A stretch of 64,000 nucleotides of DNA. Source: Hoeflea sp. IMCC20628 (GTDB lineage Bacteria; Pseudomonadota; Alphaproteobacteria; Rhizobiales; Rhizobiaceae). Position 1 is the stretch's first letter; every line of letters begins with the position of its first letter. Shown piece after piece: positions 9,157 through 18,550 of the stretch. The stretch is taken from assembly GCF_001011155.1 (NCBI RefSeq), contig NZ_CP011479.1, positions 1,506,501 through 1,570,500 on the forward strand, in the 5' to 3' direction. A program made the position numbers and the translations under genes. The notes below the pieces were generated by a model. That model was not told where the DNA came from. It was given only the letters and a program-made list of their open reading frames with translations, and ran no database searches.

Positions 9157-9372
9157 ATGCCCGACAGCGAAGTTCTCGATCAGTGCCCGTTTTGCAATAT
9201 GATATGGGGTGAGTGCTCGCATGTGCAGTTGTTGCTTGGGTGGGAGGCGGAAGCCCTTCTAAGAGAAGCGCAATCGGAACTTGGATGTACAGCAGATGCT
9301 GATGAACTGCACCAGGCCGATAAACAAGTCCATATCTCGGTTGTCCGGTCTGCTGATTCATCCGTCAAGTAG
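9157..9372 (+). CDS. Small hypothetical protein with CPxC and CxH pairs
   Basis: A possible 71-residue protein beginning MPDSEVLDQCPFCNMIWGEC. CPFC and, nine residues on, CSH could form a single small zinc site; the rest looks helical and acidic. It lies in an AT-rich gap between two leftward transporter genes, and its codon use is less GC-biased than its neighbours, which may mean a recently acquired or weakly expressed gene. GGGTGGTG just upstream could act as ribosome binding site. I do not recognise a function; small CPxC proteins of this type occur in Rhizobiales, but that is recollection, not a search result. Confidence 0.5.
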   Translation: MPDSEVLDQCPFCNMIWGECSHVQLLLGWEAEALLREAQSELGCTADADELHQADKQVHISVVRSADSSVK

Positions 9373-9378
9373 ATCCAG

Positions 9379-10287
9379 TTACGGTGAATGCCGCGGCGCG
9401 GCGCGGCTGGCCGGTTTGGCGCTGCTTTTGATGCGTTCGCGATAGAGCGTATACAGTCCGGATCCGATGACGATGGCACCGCCTGTAATCATGAAGGCGT
9501 CGGGGAACTCTCCAAACACCACCATCCCCAGAAGCACCGCCCATAGGAAACCGGTGTAGCGAAAGGGTGCGACAAAGGAGATTTCGCCCTCACGCATCGA
9601 CATGATGATGAACTGATATCCAATCAGCACCAGGCAGGCAGCGAGGCTGATCAGGCCAAATTCCGAAGCACTCACCGGGTTCCACCCTCCCATAGGCCAG
9701 ATCAGGAAAAGCCCAGCCAGCGTGACAGCCATCGCCGTCACCGTTGACAGGTAGAGGGACGGGATCCCGGCATGGATCTTGCGGGTGGCGATGTCTCGGG
9801 CCGAAGCGAAAACCACGGTCCCGACAATCATCAATGAGTAGGGCGAAAAGCCCTCGACGCCGGGGCGGACGATGATCATCACGCCGGCAAAGCCTGCCAG
9901 AATGGCGCCCCACCGCCTCCAGCCAACAGGTTCAGCCAGGAACAGTGCAGCCCCCATGGTGACCGCCAGCGGCAAGGCTTGCAGGATCGCCGAGGCATTG
10001 GCGAGCGGGATTTGAGCGAGCCCCATGAGAAAGGTCACTGTTCCGCCCACTTCACCCAAAATGCGAATCGCAACCCATCGGTTGAGCAGAACACGCGGCG
10101 GGCGCAGCGCTCGCTGTTGCCGGGCCAGCAGGAAGATCAGCAGCGAGGCGATCAGGCCGCGGAGAAAGATCACCTGCGCGACGCTGAGATCGTTGGTCAG
10201 AAGCTTGATGATCGAATCATTGAACGTGAACCCTGCCATCGACAGGGACATGAACAAGGCACCGCGTATATTGGGAGTAAGAGCCAT
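9379..10287 (-). CDS. EamA/DMT-family exporter
   Basis: A 302-residue drug/metabolite transporter with ten predicted helices in two EamA repeats. The first repeat begins near MAGFTFNDSIIKLL and the second near SARDIATRKIH. Such proteins export amino acids, metabolites or drugs across the inner membrane. ATG 10287 (MALTPNIRG) is taken as start; ATG 10311 is in frame eight codons upstream, and neither has a strong ribosome binding site. It ends seven bases from the convergent small ORF. The C-terminal tail is basic and Ala/Pro-rich (SSAKPASRAAPR). The substrate is not predictable. Confidence 0.9.
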   Translation of the reverse strand: MALTPNIRGALFMSLSMAGFTFNDSIIKLLTNDLSVAQVIFLRGLIASLLIFLLARQQRALRPPRVLLNRWVAIRILGEVGGTVTFLMGLAQIPLANASAILQALPLAVTMGAALFLAEPVGWRRWGAILAGFAGVMIIVRPGVEGFSPYSLMIVGTVVFASARDIATRKIHAGIPSLYLSTVTAMAVTLAGLFLIWPMGGWNPVSASEFGLISLAACLVLIGYQFIIMSMREGEISFVAPFRYTGFLWAVLLGMVVFGEFPDAFMITGGAIVIGSGLYTLYRERIKSSAKPASRAAPRHSP

Positions 10288-10437
10288 GGAGTATCCGGAA
10301 ATGGCCGGCATGGAATCGCTGGCTTGATGGTCACGGTAACATTGTTGATGTTTGCGACACAGCCGCGCCGGGTTGCTTATCCATCACGGAAATTGATCGA
10401 TCAGCAGGCGGTTGGCCCGAAAAAGCCCTGACGGTGC

Positions 10438-11067
10438 CTATTTGGGCTCTGCGATCTCGATCGCATCATCGTAAACAATGGTCGTCACCTGTACATCATT
10501 CGATGGTTCGGGTGCCCAACTGGCGATGCCTTCGGAGAGCTCGATGCGCAGCAGGCTTTTGCCTTCCGGATCGGTCCAGACCGAATAACGCCCGCCCCAC
10601 CAGGAGCCATATTCGTTGGGTTCAGGCTTCGAGAAGAAACGGAACAGCTTCGCGCTATCCCCGTCGAGCTCCGTTGCGCCCAGACATTCGGGTTCACTGA
10701 CTGACGCGGCGAGGCGATCGCTGGTGGCGCGGACGAAATCTTCGGGATCGCCCGTGCGGGTGTCGTTGGACCGGGTCCAGGGGCCATCAAAGGTGGGCCC
10801 CTGCCAGGACGCGTTGCCAATCGCCATGAAACAGCCATGGGGAGTGCAGTTGATCGAGCGGAGCGGTCCATCCCAGAGAACGTCGGAAGAAGCTGTCTCG
10901 GTTCCATCTGTATGGCGGACGATTGTGGTTTCGTGCCGGTTTCCCCTGGTGAACGGGTCCCAGGCGCCGCCGCGGAACAACGTGTCTATTTCCGTGGCGC
11001 AATCAGAAGCGGCTGGGGCGGCGAAGGCAACCAGGGAAGCAAGGCAGACAATCAGCATGTGACGCAT
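10438..11067 (-). CDS. Secreted/periplasmic protein of unknown function
   Basis: A 209-residue protein with a clear signal peptide (MRHMLIVCLASLVAFAAPAAS), then a Trp-rich mature domain with four Cys residues (SDCATE, INCTPHGC, PECLG), which could form two disulfides in the periplasm. The start at 11067 has AGGAG ten bases upstream; the longer frame to 11136 is rejected. No conserved family motif is recognisable. It lies between an EamA exporter and moaA on the same strand without obvious coupling. Function unknown. Confidence 0.75.
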   Translation of the reverse strand: MRHMLIVCLASLVAFAAPAASDCATEIDTLFRGGAWDPFTRGNRHETTIVRHTDGTETASSDVLWDGPLRSINCTPHGCFMAIGNASWQGPTFDGPWTRSNDTRTGDPEDFVRATSDRLAASVSEPECLGATELDGDSAKLFRFFSKPEPNEYGSWWGGRYSVWTDPEGKSLLRIELSEGIASWAPEPSNDVQVTTIVYDDAIEIAEPK

Positions 11068-11172
11068 CGGGTGCTCCTGAAATCTGGCATGGCAACACCG
11101 CCATCTCGCATTCCATATTTGCAACGCCATCGCCACAGCAAGTCGGGATTTCCGGCTATGCCAGCCGGCACT

Positions 11173-12186
11173 TCAGCCGCCGGTCACGCTCATGTGGCGT
11201 GAAACGGCCGGTTGCCGGGTTGTGCGGTCAATGATGAAGTCATGCCCCTTGGGCTTGCGGGTGATGGCCTCGTCGATGGCCTGCGACAACAGCTCGTTGC
11301 CTTCCGAGGCGCGCAGAGGCGCCCGCAGATCGGCGGCGTCATTCTGACCCAGGCACATGTAAAGTGTGCCGGTGCAGGTGAGGCGGACGCGGTTGCAGCT
11401 TTCGCAGAAATTATGGGTCATCGGGGTGATGAAACCAAGCCTGCCGCCGGTCTCCTTGACCCTGACGTAGCGGGCAGGTCCGCCGGTCTGGTAAGGAATA
11501 TCCTCAAGCGTCATTTGCTGTTCGAGATTGCTGCGCAACAGCGACAGCGGCATGTATTGATCGGTGCGATCCTCGTCGATCTCGCCCATCGGCATGGTCT
11601 CGATCACGGTCATGTCCATGCCCTGGCCATGGGCCCATTTGAGCATTTCCGGAATTTCGGTGTCGTTGAAGTTCTTCAGCGCCACGGCATTGATCTTGAT
11701 CTTCAGACCGGCTGCCTGTGCGGCGCGGATACCCGCAAGCACCTTGTCGAGATCGCCCCACCGGGTGATCTTTCGGAACTTGTCCGGATCGAGCGTGTCC
11801 ATCGAAACATTAATGCGGCGCACGCCGCAGTCAAACAGCTCGGATGAATATTTTGCCAGCTGGGAGCCATTGGTAGTCAGCGTCAGTTCATCCATGCGAC
11901 CGGCGTCGATGTGACGTCCGACCTGGCGGACAAATTGCATGATGTTCTTGCGCACCAGTGGTTCGCCGCCGGTGAGCCTGATGCGGCGCACGCCCTTTTC
12001 GACAAAGACAGTGCATAGCCGGTCGAGCTCTTCCAGCGTCAGAAGATCCTTTTTCGGCAGAAAGGTCATATTTTCCGCCATGCAATAGGTGCAGCGGAAA
12101 TCGCAGCGATCGGTCACCGATACCCGGAGATAGGACACAGCCCGGCCAAACGGGTCGATCATGGTCGGTGTTGCGGCGTCTTCCAT
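11173..12186 (-). CDS. moaA: GTP 3',8-cyclase MoaA (molybdenum cofactor synthesis)
   Basis: MoaA is a radical-SAM enzyme that converts GTP to (8S)-3',8-cyclo-7,8-dihydroguanosine 5'-triphosphate, the first step of molybdopterin synthesis. The 337-residue protein has the N-terminal SAM cluster CDFRCTYC, the GGEPLVRKN motif, the C-terminal second cluster ([14 protein letters not shown]...CLG) and the terminal double glycine HMSVTGG needed for activity. The length is normal. ATG 12186 follows AAGGA at a workable distance; an internal ATG at 12162 (MIDPFGR) is an alternative. The product is required for the nitrate reductase encoded at 25.8 kb. It diverges from the DUF971 gene over a 164-base gap in which I see no riboswitch. 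Confidence 0.96.
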   Translation of the reverse strand: MEDAATPTMIDPFGRAVSYLRVSVTDRCDFRCTYCMAENMTFLPKKDLLTLEELDRLCTVFVEKGVRRIRLTGGEPLVRKNIMQFVRQVGRHIDAGRMDELTLTTNGSQLAKYSSELFDCGVRRINVSMDTLDPDKFRKITRWGDLDKVLAGIRAAQAAGLKIKINAVALKNFNDTEIPEMLKWAHGQGMDMTVIETMPMGEIDEDRTDQYMPLSLLRSNLEQQMTLEDIPYQTGGPARYVRVKETGGRLGFITPMTHNFCESCNRVRLTCTGTLYMCLGQNDAADLRAPLRASEGNELLSQAIDEAITRKPKGHDFIIDRTTRQPAVSRHMSVTGG

Positions 12187-12350
12187 TGCGGATGATCCTT
12201 CATTGCTATCACCTCAATGTCGTCGTCCATCCGGGTTCCGTCAAGGGCATGGCGTGCTCAGGGTGGATGTTTTCACGCTTGCTGCTTGTGGACCGGGCAG
12301 ATCAACTCTACATCAGCCATCTTATGCGATGAAACCAGGAGGGGTAGCCG

Positions 12351-12731
12351 ATGGGCGATCATCAGACGGCATGGCCGACCGAACTGCGCGTATCTGCGGA
12401 TCGCAAAACTCTGGTGGTCAGTTTTACCGATGCCCGTTCCTACGAGATTGAGGCCGAGTTGCTGCGTGTACGCTCGCCTTCGGCGGAAGTGCAGGGGCAT
12501 TCGCCCGGACAGCGGGTGACCGTGGGCGGCAAGAGCGAAGTGTGCATCTCCAAGGTGTTGCCGGTCGGCAATTACGCCGTTCGCCTGGCTTTTGACGATG
12601 GTCACGATACCGGGATTTTCACCTGGGCCTTCCTGTCCGAACTGGGCGCCGAGAAAGATCTGCGTTGGGCCGAGTATCTGGCGGAATTGGCAGAGAAGGG
12701 AATGTCGCGGACACAGGAATTGATGTTCTAG
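12351..12731 (+). CDS. DUF971 domain protein
   Basis: A 126-residue single-domain protein. It contains the DUF971 pattern (WPTELRVSADRKTLVVSFTD, then the helix AELLRVRSPSAEVQGH), the fold that also forms the N-terminal domain of gamma-butyrobetaine hydroxylase. Stand-alone DUF971 proteins have been linked to iron-sulfur or cofactor biology by genomic context; the biochemical role is unsettled. It sits beside moaA as in other rhizobia and ends with a four-base overlap onto the convergent MarR gene. The start has AGGAGG upstream. Confidence 0.85.
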   Translation: MGDHQTAWPTELRVSADRKTLVVSFTDARSYEIEAELLRVRSPSAEVQGHSPGQRVTVGGKSEVCISKVLPVGNYAVRLAFDDGHDTGIFTWAFLSELGAEKDLRWAEYLAELAEKGMSRTQELMF

Positions 12732-13228
12732 GCGGATTGCTGATTATGTCCGCGGGCGTCAGACGGGTCGATCTCATCTGCCTGGGTCAATTCGCCGATC
12801 ATCCGCATCATCACCTCGCCAACAAGATTGCACTCTTCCGCGGTCGAGGATTTCATGGTGCGGTCGATCAGGGCTGACTGAATGACGATGGCTTCCTCGG
12901 TCAGCCGGGTGCCCTCCGTCGTGAGTTCAAGCCGCAGGATGCGCCGGTCCTGGGGATCGCCGCGGCGAACCAGCAGGCCGCGCTTTTCCAGTTGCGGCAG
13001 GAGCATCGACAGGTTGGAACGGCCCACCAGCAGTTTGTCAGCCAGGTCCTGCTGGGAGATCCCCGGCGTCCTGAACAGGTTGACCAGAATGTCGAGATGC
13101 GGCGGCTTGATGTCGAGCGGTTGCAGCGCGCGCGCCAGCGTCAATCCCATCACCTGGCAGGCACGGGCGACGGCGATCCAGTTGTGAAAACGCGGGTTGT
13201 CCCAGGGCAGGCCTTGATTTTTGTTCAT
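12728..13228 (-). CDS. MarR-family transcriptional regulator
   Basis: A 166-residue winged-helix repressor. The DNA-binding segment reads TPGISQQDLADKLLVGRSNLSMLLPQLEKRG (given here by its ends, about residues 54-84), followed by the wing DPQDRRILRLELTTEG with the family DxR. MarR proteins repress adjacent genes and release DNA on binding small phenolic or oxidised ligands. The start at 13228 is set by homology. The operator-like repeats at 13222-13256 overlap the start codon, so tight autoregulation is likely, together with control of the divergent hydrolase at 13274. Confidence 0.9.
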   Translation of the reverse strand: MNKNQGLPWDNPRFHNWIAVARACQVMGLTLARALQPLDIKPPHLDILVNLFRTPGISQQDLADKLLVGRSNLSMLLPQLEKRGLLVRRGDPQDRRILRLELTTEGTRLTEEAIVIQSALIDRTMKSSTAEECNLVGEVMMRMIGELTQADEIDPSDARGHNQQSA

Positions 13229-13256
13229 AGTTGTACAACTCTGTTCATAGTTGAAC
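13222..13256. promoter_or_regulatory. Probable MarR operator region
   Basis: Two direct copies of TGTTCATAGTTG (13222-13233 and 13242-13253) are spaced by 20 bases, about two helical turns. Between them lies the perfect palindrome AGTTGTACAACT (13229-13240). The second copy extends to the imperfect palindrome GTTCATAGTTGAAC (13243-13256). The block covers the MarR start codon and lies 18 bases before the divergent hydrolase gene. Confidence 0.65.
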
Positions 13257-13273
13257 CAATTCGGAAATTCACT

Positions 13274-14260
13274 ATGGCATCTCTTGTTGAAAAGGTCACC
13301 CGTGCAGCGCTCCGGTTTGTGGCGGCTCAATCGCCTGAAAAGGCTGGCGAACTGGCGTTCTGGCTGTTTTGCCGGACGCCGCCAGCCAAGCCGCAGGGCG
13401 ACAAGGAGCATCGCGCGATCGCCACCGCCAAACCGCGCATGGCCGAGGCGGATTCGGTCCGGCTGGTGATTCCCGGCTCCGTTGTCGCCACCCATGTGTT
13501 TCGTCCGCAAGCCGGTATCGACGATGGCCGGCGGGTGCTGCTAGTGCATGGATACCGTTCGCGCAGCGACCACATGATCGCACTGGCCGAAGCGCTGGTG
13601 GCGCGCGGCAAGACGGTTGTCAGTCTTGATCTTCCCGGTCACGGCGCCTCGACCGGACGGAAGCTGCATCTGGGCAAGGCGGTAGAGGCGATTGACGCGG
13701 CCTGGCGGCAGCATGGGCCGTTCGAAGCCTTTGTCGGCCACTCCTTTGGCGGCCCCTCGGTGATGGCCGCTGCTGCGGGCGCGATCCTGCATGTCCCGCA
13801 GCGGACGCCTGACCGTATCATCACCATCGCCGCGCCTTCGGACATGGCTGATGTGTTTCGCTGGGCGGGGAAGTTCATGGGGCTTGGACCGGCTGCGCAG
13901 GAAGCATTCGAGCGACAGGTGTTCAGGGCCACCGGACGTCCGCTATCAGAATTTCGGGTGGACCGGATGCTGCACGACCTGCGGATTCCCATTCTTGCCA
14001 TTCACGCCGAAGATGACAAGGAAGTTGCTTTTTCCAACGCCGAGGCGATTGCCGGAATGGGCCCGCATGTCAGTCTAATGAAGGCCAACGGCTATGGCCA
14101 TCGTCGCATTGTTTCGGCGCCGCCGGTAACCCAGGCGGTTGCAGACTTCATAGGCTCTGACGCCAGCCACTCCGACATCGTTGATTTGCCGCTTTCCAGT
14201 CTTGCCAAAATCAATAAGCTTCCCACCAGTGACAGCGGGAAATACCGGAGGCTTGCATGA
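13274..14260 (+). CDS. Alpha/beta hydrolase
   Basis: A 328-residue hydrolase. The nucleophile elbow is GHSFGG (Ser near residue 161), the oxyanion strand is LLVHGYRSRSDHM, the acid lies in HAEDDKEV and the catalytic His in NGYGHRRIV. Substrates of such serine hydrolases include esters, lactones and peptides; none can be assigned. The frame is open further upstream across the MarR gene, but ATG 13274 is the only sensible start since it follows the divergent operator. It overlaps the following PPOX gene by four bases (ATGA), so the two form an operon probably controlled by the MarR protein. Confidence 0.88.
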   Translation: MASLVEKVTRAALRFVAAQSPEKAGELAFWLFCRTPPAKPQGDKEHRAIATAKPRMAEADSVRLVIPGSVVATHVFRPQAGIDDGRRVLLVHGYRSRSDHMIALAEALVARGKTVVSLDLPGHGASTGRKLHLGKAVEAIDAAWRQHGPFEAFVGHSFGGPSVMAAAAGAILHVPQRTPDRIITIAAPSDMADVFRWAGKFMGLGPAAQEAFERQVFRATGRPLSEFRVDRMLHDLRIPILAIHAEDDKEVAFSNAEAIAGMGPHVSLMKANGYGHRRIVSAPPVTQAVADFIGSDASHSDIVDLPLSSLAKINKLPTSDSGKYRRLA

Positions 14261-14865
14261 CCATCATTGCGTCGATCGCTGAACTGGAGGCGATTTACGG
14301 AGAAAGTTCGGAAGCCTCGATGATCAAGGTCAGCGACCGGCTGACCGCAGGCTACCGGCAACTGGTTGAAGCCTCGCCGCTTGTCACGCTTGCCACCTGC
14401 GGTCCCGAGGGGCTGGATTGTTCGCCGCGCGGCGATCCGGGGCAGGTGGTGACAATCAGGGATGACCGGACCCTGATCTTGCCTGACCGCCGTGGCAACA
14501 ACCGGATTGATTCGCTGCGCAACATCGTCCGCGATGGCCGGGTGGCGCTGCTGTTTTTGATTCCGGGCTCCGACAGCACGCTGCGGGTGAATGGCCGGGC
14601 GGAAATCTCGGTCGATGCGGAGTTGCTGGCAAGCCTTGCCATGGAGGGCAAGCTGCCGCGGTCGGCCATAGTCATCAGCATCGTCGAGATCTATTTCCAG
14701 TGTGCCAGAGCGTTGCTGCGAGCGAAAATCTGGGATTCAGATGTATGGCCCGATGCGACGGCGCTGCCGACGCCGGGTCGTCTGGTGCAGGAAATCAAGG
14801 CCGATTTCGACAGCGAGCGTTATGACAGGGAATGGCCCGAAAGGGCAAAGACCAGCATGTGGTGA
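14257..14865 (+). CDS. Pyridoxamine 5'-phosphate oxidase-like flavoprotein
   Basis: A 202-residue FMN-binding split-barrel protein similar to the MSMEG_1061-type PPOX group. Visible are the strand VTLATCGPEGLDCSPRGD, the RGNNRIDSLRNIV segment and FLIPGSDSTLRVNGRA, all of which line the flavin site in this family. The C-terminus (YFQCARALLRAKIW) is also family-typical. It is likely a redox enzyme rather than a true PdxH. Its start overlaps the stop of the hydrolase gene and it is followed by a strong terminator at 14867. Confidence 0.85.
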   Translation: MTIIASIAELEAIYGESSEASMIKVSDRLTAGYRQLVEASPLVTLATCGPEGLDCSPRGDPGQVVTIRDDRTLILPDRRGNNRIDSLRNIVRDGRVALLFLIPGSDSTLRVNGRAEISVDAELLASLAMEGKLPRSAIVISIVEIYFQCARALLRAKIWDSDVWPDATALPTPGRLVQEIKADFDSERYDREWPERAKTSMW

Positions 14866-14866
14866 C

Positions 14867-14896
14867 AAAAAAAACCGGCCATGAGGGCCGGTTTTT
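14867..14896. terminator. Bidirectional rho-independent terminator
   Basis: A run of eight A, then ACCGGCC, the loop ATGAG and GGCCGGTTTTT. The hairpin has T runs on both strands and separates the rightward PPOX gene from the convergent L,D-transpeptidase gene. Confidence 0.85.
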
Positions 14897-14924
14897 CACA
14901 ATTCAAAATCCAATCAGACCAGGT

Positions 14925-15545
14925 CTATTTGCGCACGATCACGCGGGTGCCGACCTTGACCTGTTCGTAGAGGTGCTCAACGTCCTCATTGGCCATGCGA
15001 ATGCATCCCGAAGACATCGCCTTGCCGATGGTCCATGGCTGGTTGGTGCCGTGGATACGGTAAATTGTTGAGCCGATATACATGGCGCGAGCGCCGAGCG
15101 GGTTGTCCGGTCCACCCTTCATGTAGGCAGGCAGCACGCGGCCTTCCTGGCGCTTGACCCGGTCACGCATCACCTGCGGCGGAGTCCAGCCCGGCCATTC
15201 GGCCTTGCGGGTGATTTTCTTCTGGCCTTGCCAGGTGAAGCCGTCGCGGCCAACGCCAATGCCGTAGACCATGGCCTTGCCCTTCTTGACCACGTGATAA
15301 AGCCGACGATCCGACGTATCGATGATGATCGTGCCTTCCGGATGGTTCTCCTTGAAAGAGATCACCTTGCGCTTGATCGGCGATTTGTCCGAACGGCGGA
15401 ATTTGTTGTAATTTTTCGATGGCGGGAACAGAATCTGCAACAGGGATTTGGATTCCGTCGAGGTCTGTCCAGCAGGCTGAGCCTGTGCTGCGCCGGGCGC
15501 CATCAGGCACAGAGCGAGAAATGCAGAGGAAATGAGACGTTTCAT
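14925..15545 (-). CDS. L,D-transpeptidase (YkuD domain), ErfK/YbiS type
   Basis: A 206-residue secreted enzyme. The signal peptide covers about residues 1-22 (MKRLISS...AAQA). The YkuD domain follows with IIIDTSDRRLYHV near the start and the active site HGTNQPWTIGKAMSSGCIRM, where the Cys is the nucleophile. It should crosslink peptidoglycan at diaminopimelate or attach proteins to it in the periplasm; rhizobia have many paralogs, and a second, larger one lies at 20093-21973. It is monocistronic and ends at the shared terminator. Confidence 0.93.
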   Translation of the reverse strand: MKRLISSAFLALCLMAPGAAQAQPAGQTSTESKSLLQILFPPSKNYNKFRRSDKSPIKRKVISFKENHPEGTIIIDTSDRRLYHVVKKGKAMVYGIGVGRDGFTWQGQKKITRKAEWPGWTPPQVMRDRVKRQEGRVLPAYMKGGPDNPLGARAMYIGSTIYRIHGTNQPWTIGKAMSSGCIRMANEDVEHLYEQVKVGTRVIVRK

Positions 15546-15727
15546 ATCGGGTTCCGAGCTATCGTTGAAATTCTGTCACGCCCACTGCAAGTCCAGTGAC
15601 TAGCCATTGGCCGTCGGGTGGAAATAGGTATCTGCTTCGTTGTTGCCTGTCCAGTATCAAGGCGAAATTGTGGCAAGAAACGGCGCGGGCTGCAGTGGAT
15701 GGCGGCAGCAATGGCCACCCCCGCACC

Positions 15728-16798
15728 TCAGTTTTTATAGATCGCCCAAGCTTTGTTGGATTCGTTGTCGAGTTCACGATTGTAGAGATGAACCCTGTTG
15801 CGACCGGTGTTCTTAGCCGCGTAGAGTGCCAGATCAGCCTTGTTGTAAAGATCTTCGGCAGATTTCGCCTCTGTGGCCATGCACATGCCCAGCGACAAGG
15901 TGATCGGGCCGTAATCAACACCGGTTTTCTGATTTTTCAAGGGCGTCGACTCAACCGCCTTGCGGATCCGTTCGGCGATTTCCATGGTCACTTCCAGGCT
16001 TGTACCCCGCAGGACGACAGCGAACTCCTCACCGCCGGTACGAGCGATAAACACATCCTTGCGCAGCGTGCTTTTCATGATCGCCGCAACGACGCCGAGG
16101 ACACGGTCGCCAACCGGGTGGCCATAGGTGTCATTGAACTTCTTGAAGTAATCGATGTCCGCGACGATCAGCGAGAAGTACATGGCGTCGCGCTTGTCGT
16201 CGTAAATGCCGGAAAGCACTTCATCGAAAGCCCGGCGGTTGGCCAGTCGGGTCAGCGTGTCGGTATTGGCGATCCTTTTGTACTCATCGAGTTCAAGCTT
16301 GACCTGTTCCATCTCGCGGGCGCGTTCGACCATATGTTCGACAACGACCTTGCCTTTCTCCATGGTGTCGCCGGTGGCGTTGCTCAAAATGCCAATGACA
16401 CTGGAGAGAATATCGGCGCTTGAGGCACTTTTGGTGGTGATGCGGGTGTAGGTTTCACCGAGCAATTTCGAATAGCTTTCAAGCGAGGACTGCTCCTGTT
16501 TGAGCAGTCGCAACATGCCTTCCAGTTCGCCGGAAATCTTGTCATGGGCGCCTTCCACCACTCCGGTTCTGTGATGATGGGGAAAATGCTCTTTGCCAAG
16601 TGTGTCGAGTTCGCCCTGTCCGGGTGTGCGCCCCAGTGCCTCAAACATTTTGGTCAACCGCGGATTGGATGCGTTGAGTGCCTCATAGACCAGCTCATAA
16701 TTGCGGGGTAGTCCTGATATTCCACGACTACGCATGGTTGCAAGAACCATGGTTGCTGTGTCCATGTTCTGGATCTTTTTTGCAGCGACTGCTGACAT
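15728..16798 (-). CDS. Diguanylate cyclase (GGDEF domain)
   Basis: A 356-residue protein with no membrane segment. An N-terminal helical region of about 180 residues precedes the GGDEF domain, which begins near DTLTRLANRRAFDEVL and has the active site RTGGEEF. It should make cyclic di-GMP from two GTP. The product-inhibition site, normally RxxD five residues before GGEEF, is absent (LRKDVFIARTGGEEF has Leu at the Arg position), so feedback inhibition may be missing. ATG 16798 has GGGGA upstream and is preferred to 16822. It is transcribed alone and its signal input is unknown. Confidence 0.92.
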   Translation of the reverse strand: MSAVAAKKIQNMDTATMVLATMRSRGISGLPRNYELVYEALNASNPRLTKMFEALGRTPGQGELDTLGKEHFPHHHRTGVVEGAHDKISGELEGMLRLLKQEQSSLESYSKLLGETYTRITTKSASSADILSSVIGILSNATGDTMEKGKVVVEHMVERAREMEQVKLELDEYKRIANTDTLTRLANRRAFDEVLSGIYDDKRDAMYFSLIVADIDYFKKFNDTYGHPVGDRVLGVVAAIMKSTLRKDVFIARTGGEEFAVVLRGTSLEVTMEIAERIRKAVESTPLKNQKTGVDYGPITLSLGMCMATEAKSAEDLYNKADLALYAAKNTGRNRVHLYNRELDNESNKAWAIYKN

Positions 16799-16942
16799 CT
16801 TATGTCCCCAAGCGTGGCACACGGAAATATGTTGGGTGATTATTACGAGACAATTGTTTGAGAATTGTTAATTGCAGTGAAACCAAGCGGCATCATTGGG
16901 AAAGTTCTGGATCAACACTTCATCGGTTCCAATATTCGGCAG

Positions 16943-18550
16943 TCAACCGAGGTTCAGTTCTTTGAAAAAATCATTGCCCTTGTCATCGATCACGATGAAG
17001 GCGGGGAAGTTTTCAACCTCGATTCGCCAGATCGCTTCCATACCCATTTCGGGATATTCGACGATTTCGACCTTCTTGATGCAGTCCTGAGCTAGCCGTG
17101 CTGCGGGGCCGCCGATCGAACCGAGATAGAAGCCGCCATGACGGGCGCAGGCTTCCCGCACCGAGCGGGAGCGGTTGCCCTTGGCCAGCATCACCATGGA
17201 TCCGCCGAAGGACTGGAACTGATCGACGTAGGAATCCATCCGACCCGCGGTGGTCGGGCCGAAAGAGCCGGATGCGTAGCCTTCAGGTGTCTTGGCAGGG
17301 CCTGCATAGTAGACCGGATGGTCCTTGAGGTAGTCGGGCATAGGCTCGCCGGCTTCGAGCCGGGCGCGAATTTTCGCATGGGCCAGATCCCGGGCCACAA
17401 TAATCGAGCCGGTCAGCGACAATTGCGTCTTGATCGGATGTTTTGACAATTCGGCGAGGATCTCGCTCATCGGCCGGTTAAGGTCGATGTGAACCACATG
17501 TTCGGAGAGCTTTTCCTCGTCGATATCCGGCAGGTATTGTGATGGATCTGTCTCCAGCTGTTCTAGGAAAATACCGTCCCTGGTGATCTTGCCCTTGGCT
17601 TGCCTGTCGGCCGAGCAGGAGACACCCAGTCCGATCGGCAGCGAGGCGCCATGGCGCGGCAGCCGGATGACGCGGACATCGTGGCAGAAATACTTGCCGC
17701 CAAATTGCGCGCCAACGCCCATCTGCTGGGTCAGTTTGTGGATTTCGGCTTCCATCTCGATATCACGGAAGGCGTGGCCTGCTTCCGAGCCCTTTGTCGG
17801 CAATTCGTCGAGATATTTGGTCGAGGCGAGCTTGACCGTCTTGAGGTTCATTTCGGCCGAGGTGCCGCCGATGACGATAGCCAGATGATAGGGCGGGCAG
17901 GCGGCGGTGCCGAGCGTCAGGATTTTTTCGCCCAGGAACTCGATCATCCGGTCGTGGGTCAAAAGCGATGGCGTGCCCTGAAACAGGAAGGTCTTGTTTG
18001 CCGATCCACCGCCCTTGGCGACAAACAGGAAATCATAGTCGTCGACGCCTTCTTCATAGATGTCGATCTGGGCGGGAAGGTTGGTCTTTGTGTTCTTTTC
18101 CTCAAACATCGACAGCGGCGCCAGTTGGGAATAACGCAAGTTGCGGCGTTCATAGGCGTCGCGTACGCCACCTGCCAGCGCTTCGTAATCGCCGCCCTCG
18201 GTCCAGACCCTGCGGCCCTTCTTGGCCATGATGATTGCGGTGCCGGTGTCCTGGCACATCGGCAGTACACCGCCGGCAGCGATGTTGGCGTTCTTGAGAA
18301 GATCAAGTGCTACAAAGCGGTCGTTCTCCGTGGCTTCCGGATCGTCGAGGATCGCCGCCAGTTGCTGGAGATGGGCGGGCCGAAGCAAATGGTTGATGTC
18401 GCCAAACGCGGCTTCCGCCAGCATCCGCAACCCGTCGGTCTCGACGGTCAGTATCTCCTGGCCGCGAAACTGTTCGACACTGACATATTTGTCGGTCAGT
18501 TTTTTCCATGGAGTGGTGTCGGGTCCGAGGGGGAACAGATCGTTTGCCAA
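16943..18550 (-). CDS. Fumarate hydratase class I
   Basis: A 535-residue oxygen-sensitive fumarase that interconverts fumarate and malate in the TCA cycle using a [4Fe-4S] cluster. The three cluster ligands are visible: Cys99 ([11 protein letters not shown]), Cys218 ([20 protein letters not shown]) and Cys312 ([15 protein letters not shown]). The N-terminal alpha and C-terminal beta parts are fused, as in the FumA/FumB group, and the length is typical. It is a single transcription unit leftward. The 226-base region upstream is shared with the divergent arsenite transporter gene. Confidence 0.95.
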   Translation of the reverse strand: MANDLFPLGPDTTPWKKLTDKYVSVEQFRGQEILTVETDGLRMLAEAAFGDINHLLRPAHLQQLAAILDDPEATENDRFVALDLLKNANIAAGGVLPMCQDTGTAIIMAKKGRRVWTEGGDYEALAGGVRDAYERRNLRYSQLAPLSMFEEKNTKTNLPAQIDIYEEGVDDYDFLFVAKGGGSANKTFLFQGTPSLLTHDRMIEFLGEKILTLGTAACPPYHLAIVIGGTSAEMNLKTVKLASTKYLDELPTKGSEAGHAFRDIEMEAEIHKLTQQMGVGAQFGGKYFCHDVRVIRLPRHGASLPIGLGVSCSADRQAKGKITRDGIFLEQLETDPSQYLPDIDEEKLSEHVVHIDLNRPMSEILAELSKHPIKTQLSLTGSIIVARDLAHAKIRARLEAGEPMPDYLKDHPVYYAGPAKTPEGYASGSFGPTTAGRMDSYVDQFQSFGGSMVMLAKGNRSRSVREACARHGGFYLGSIGGPAARLAQDCIKKVEIVEYPEMGMEAIWRIEVENFPAFIVIDDKGNDFFKELNLG

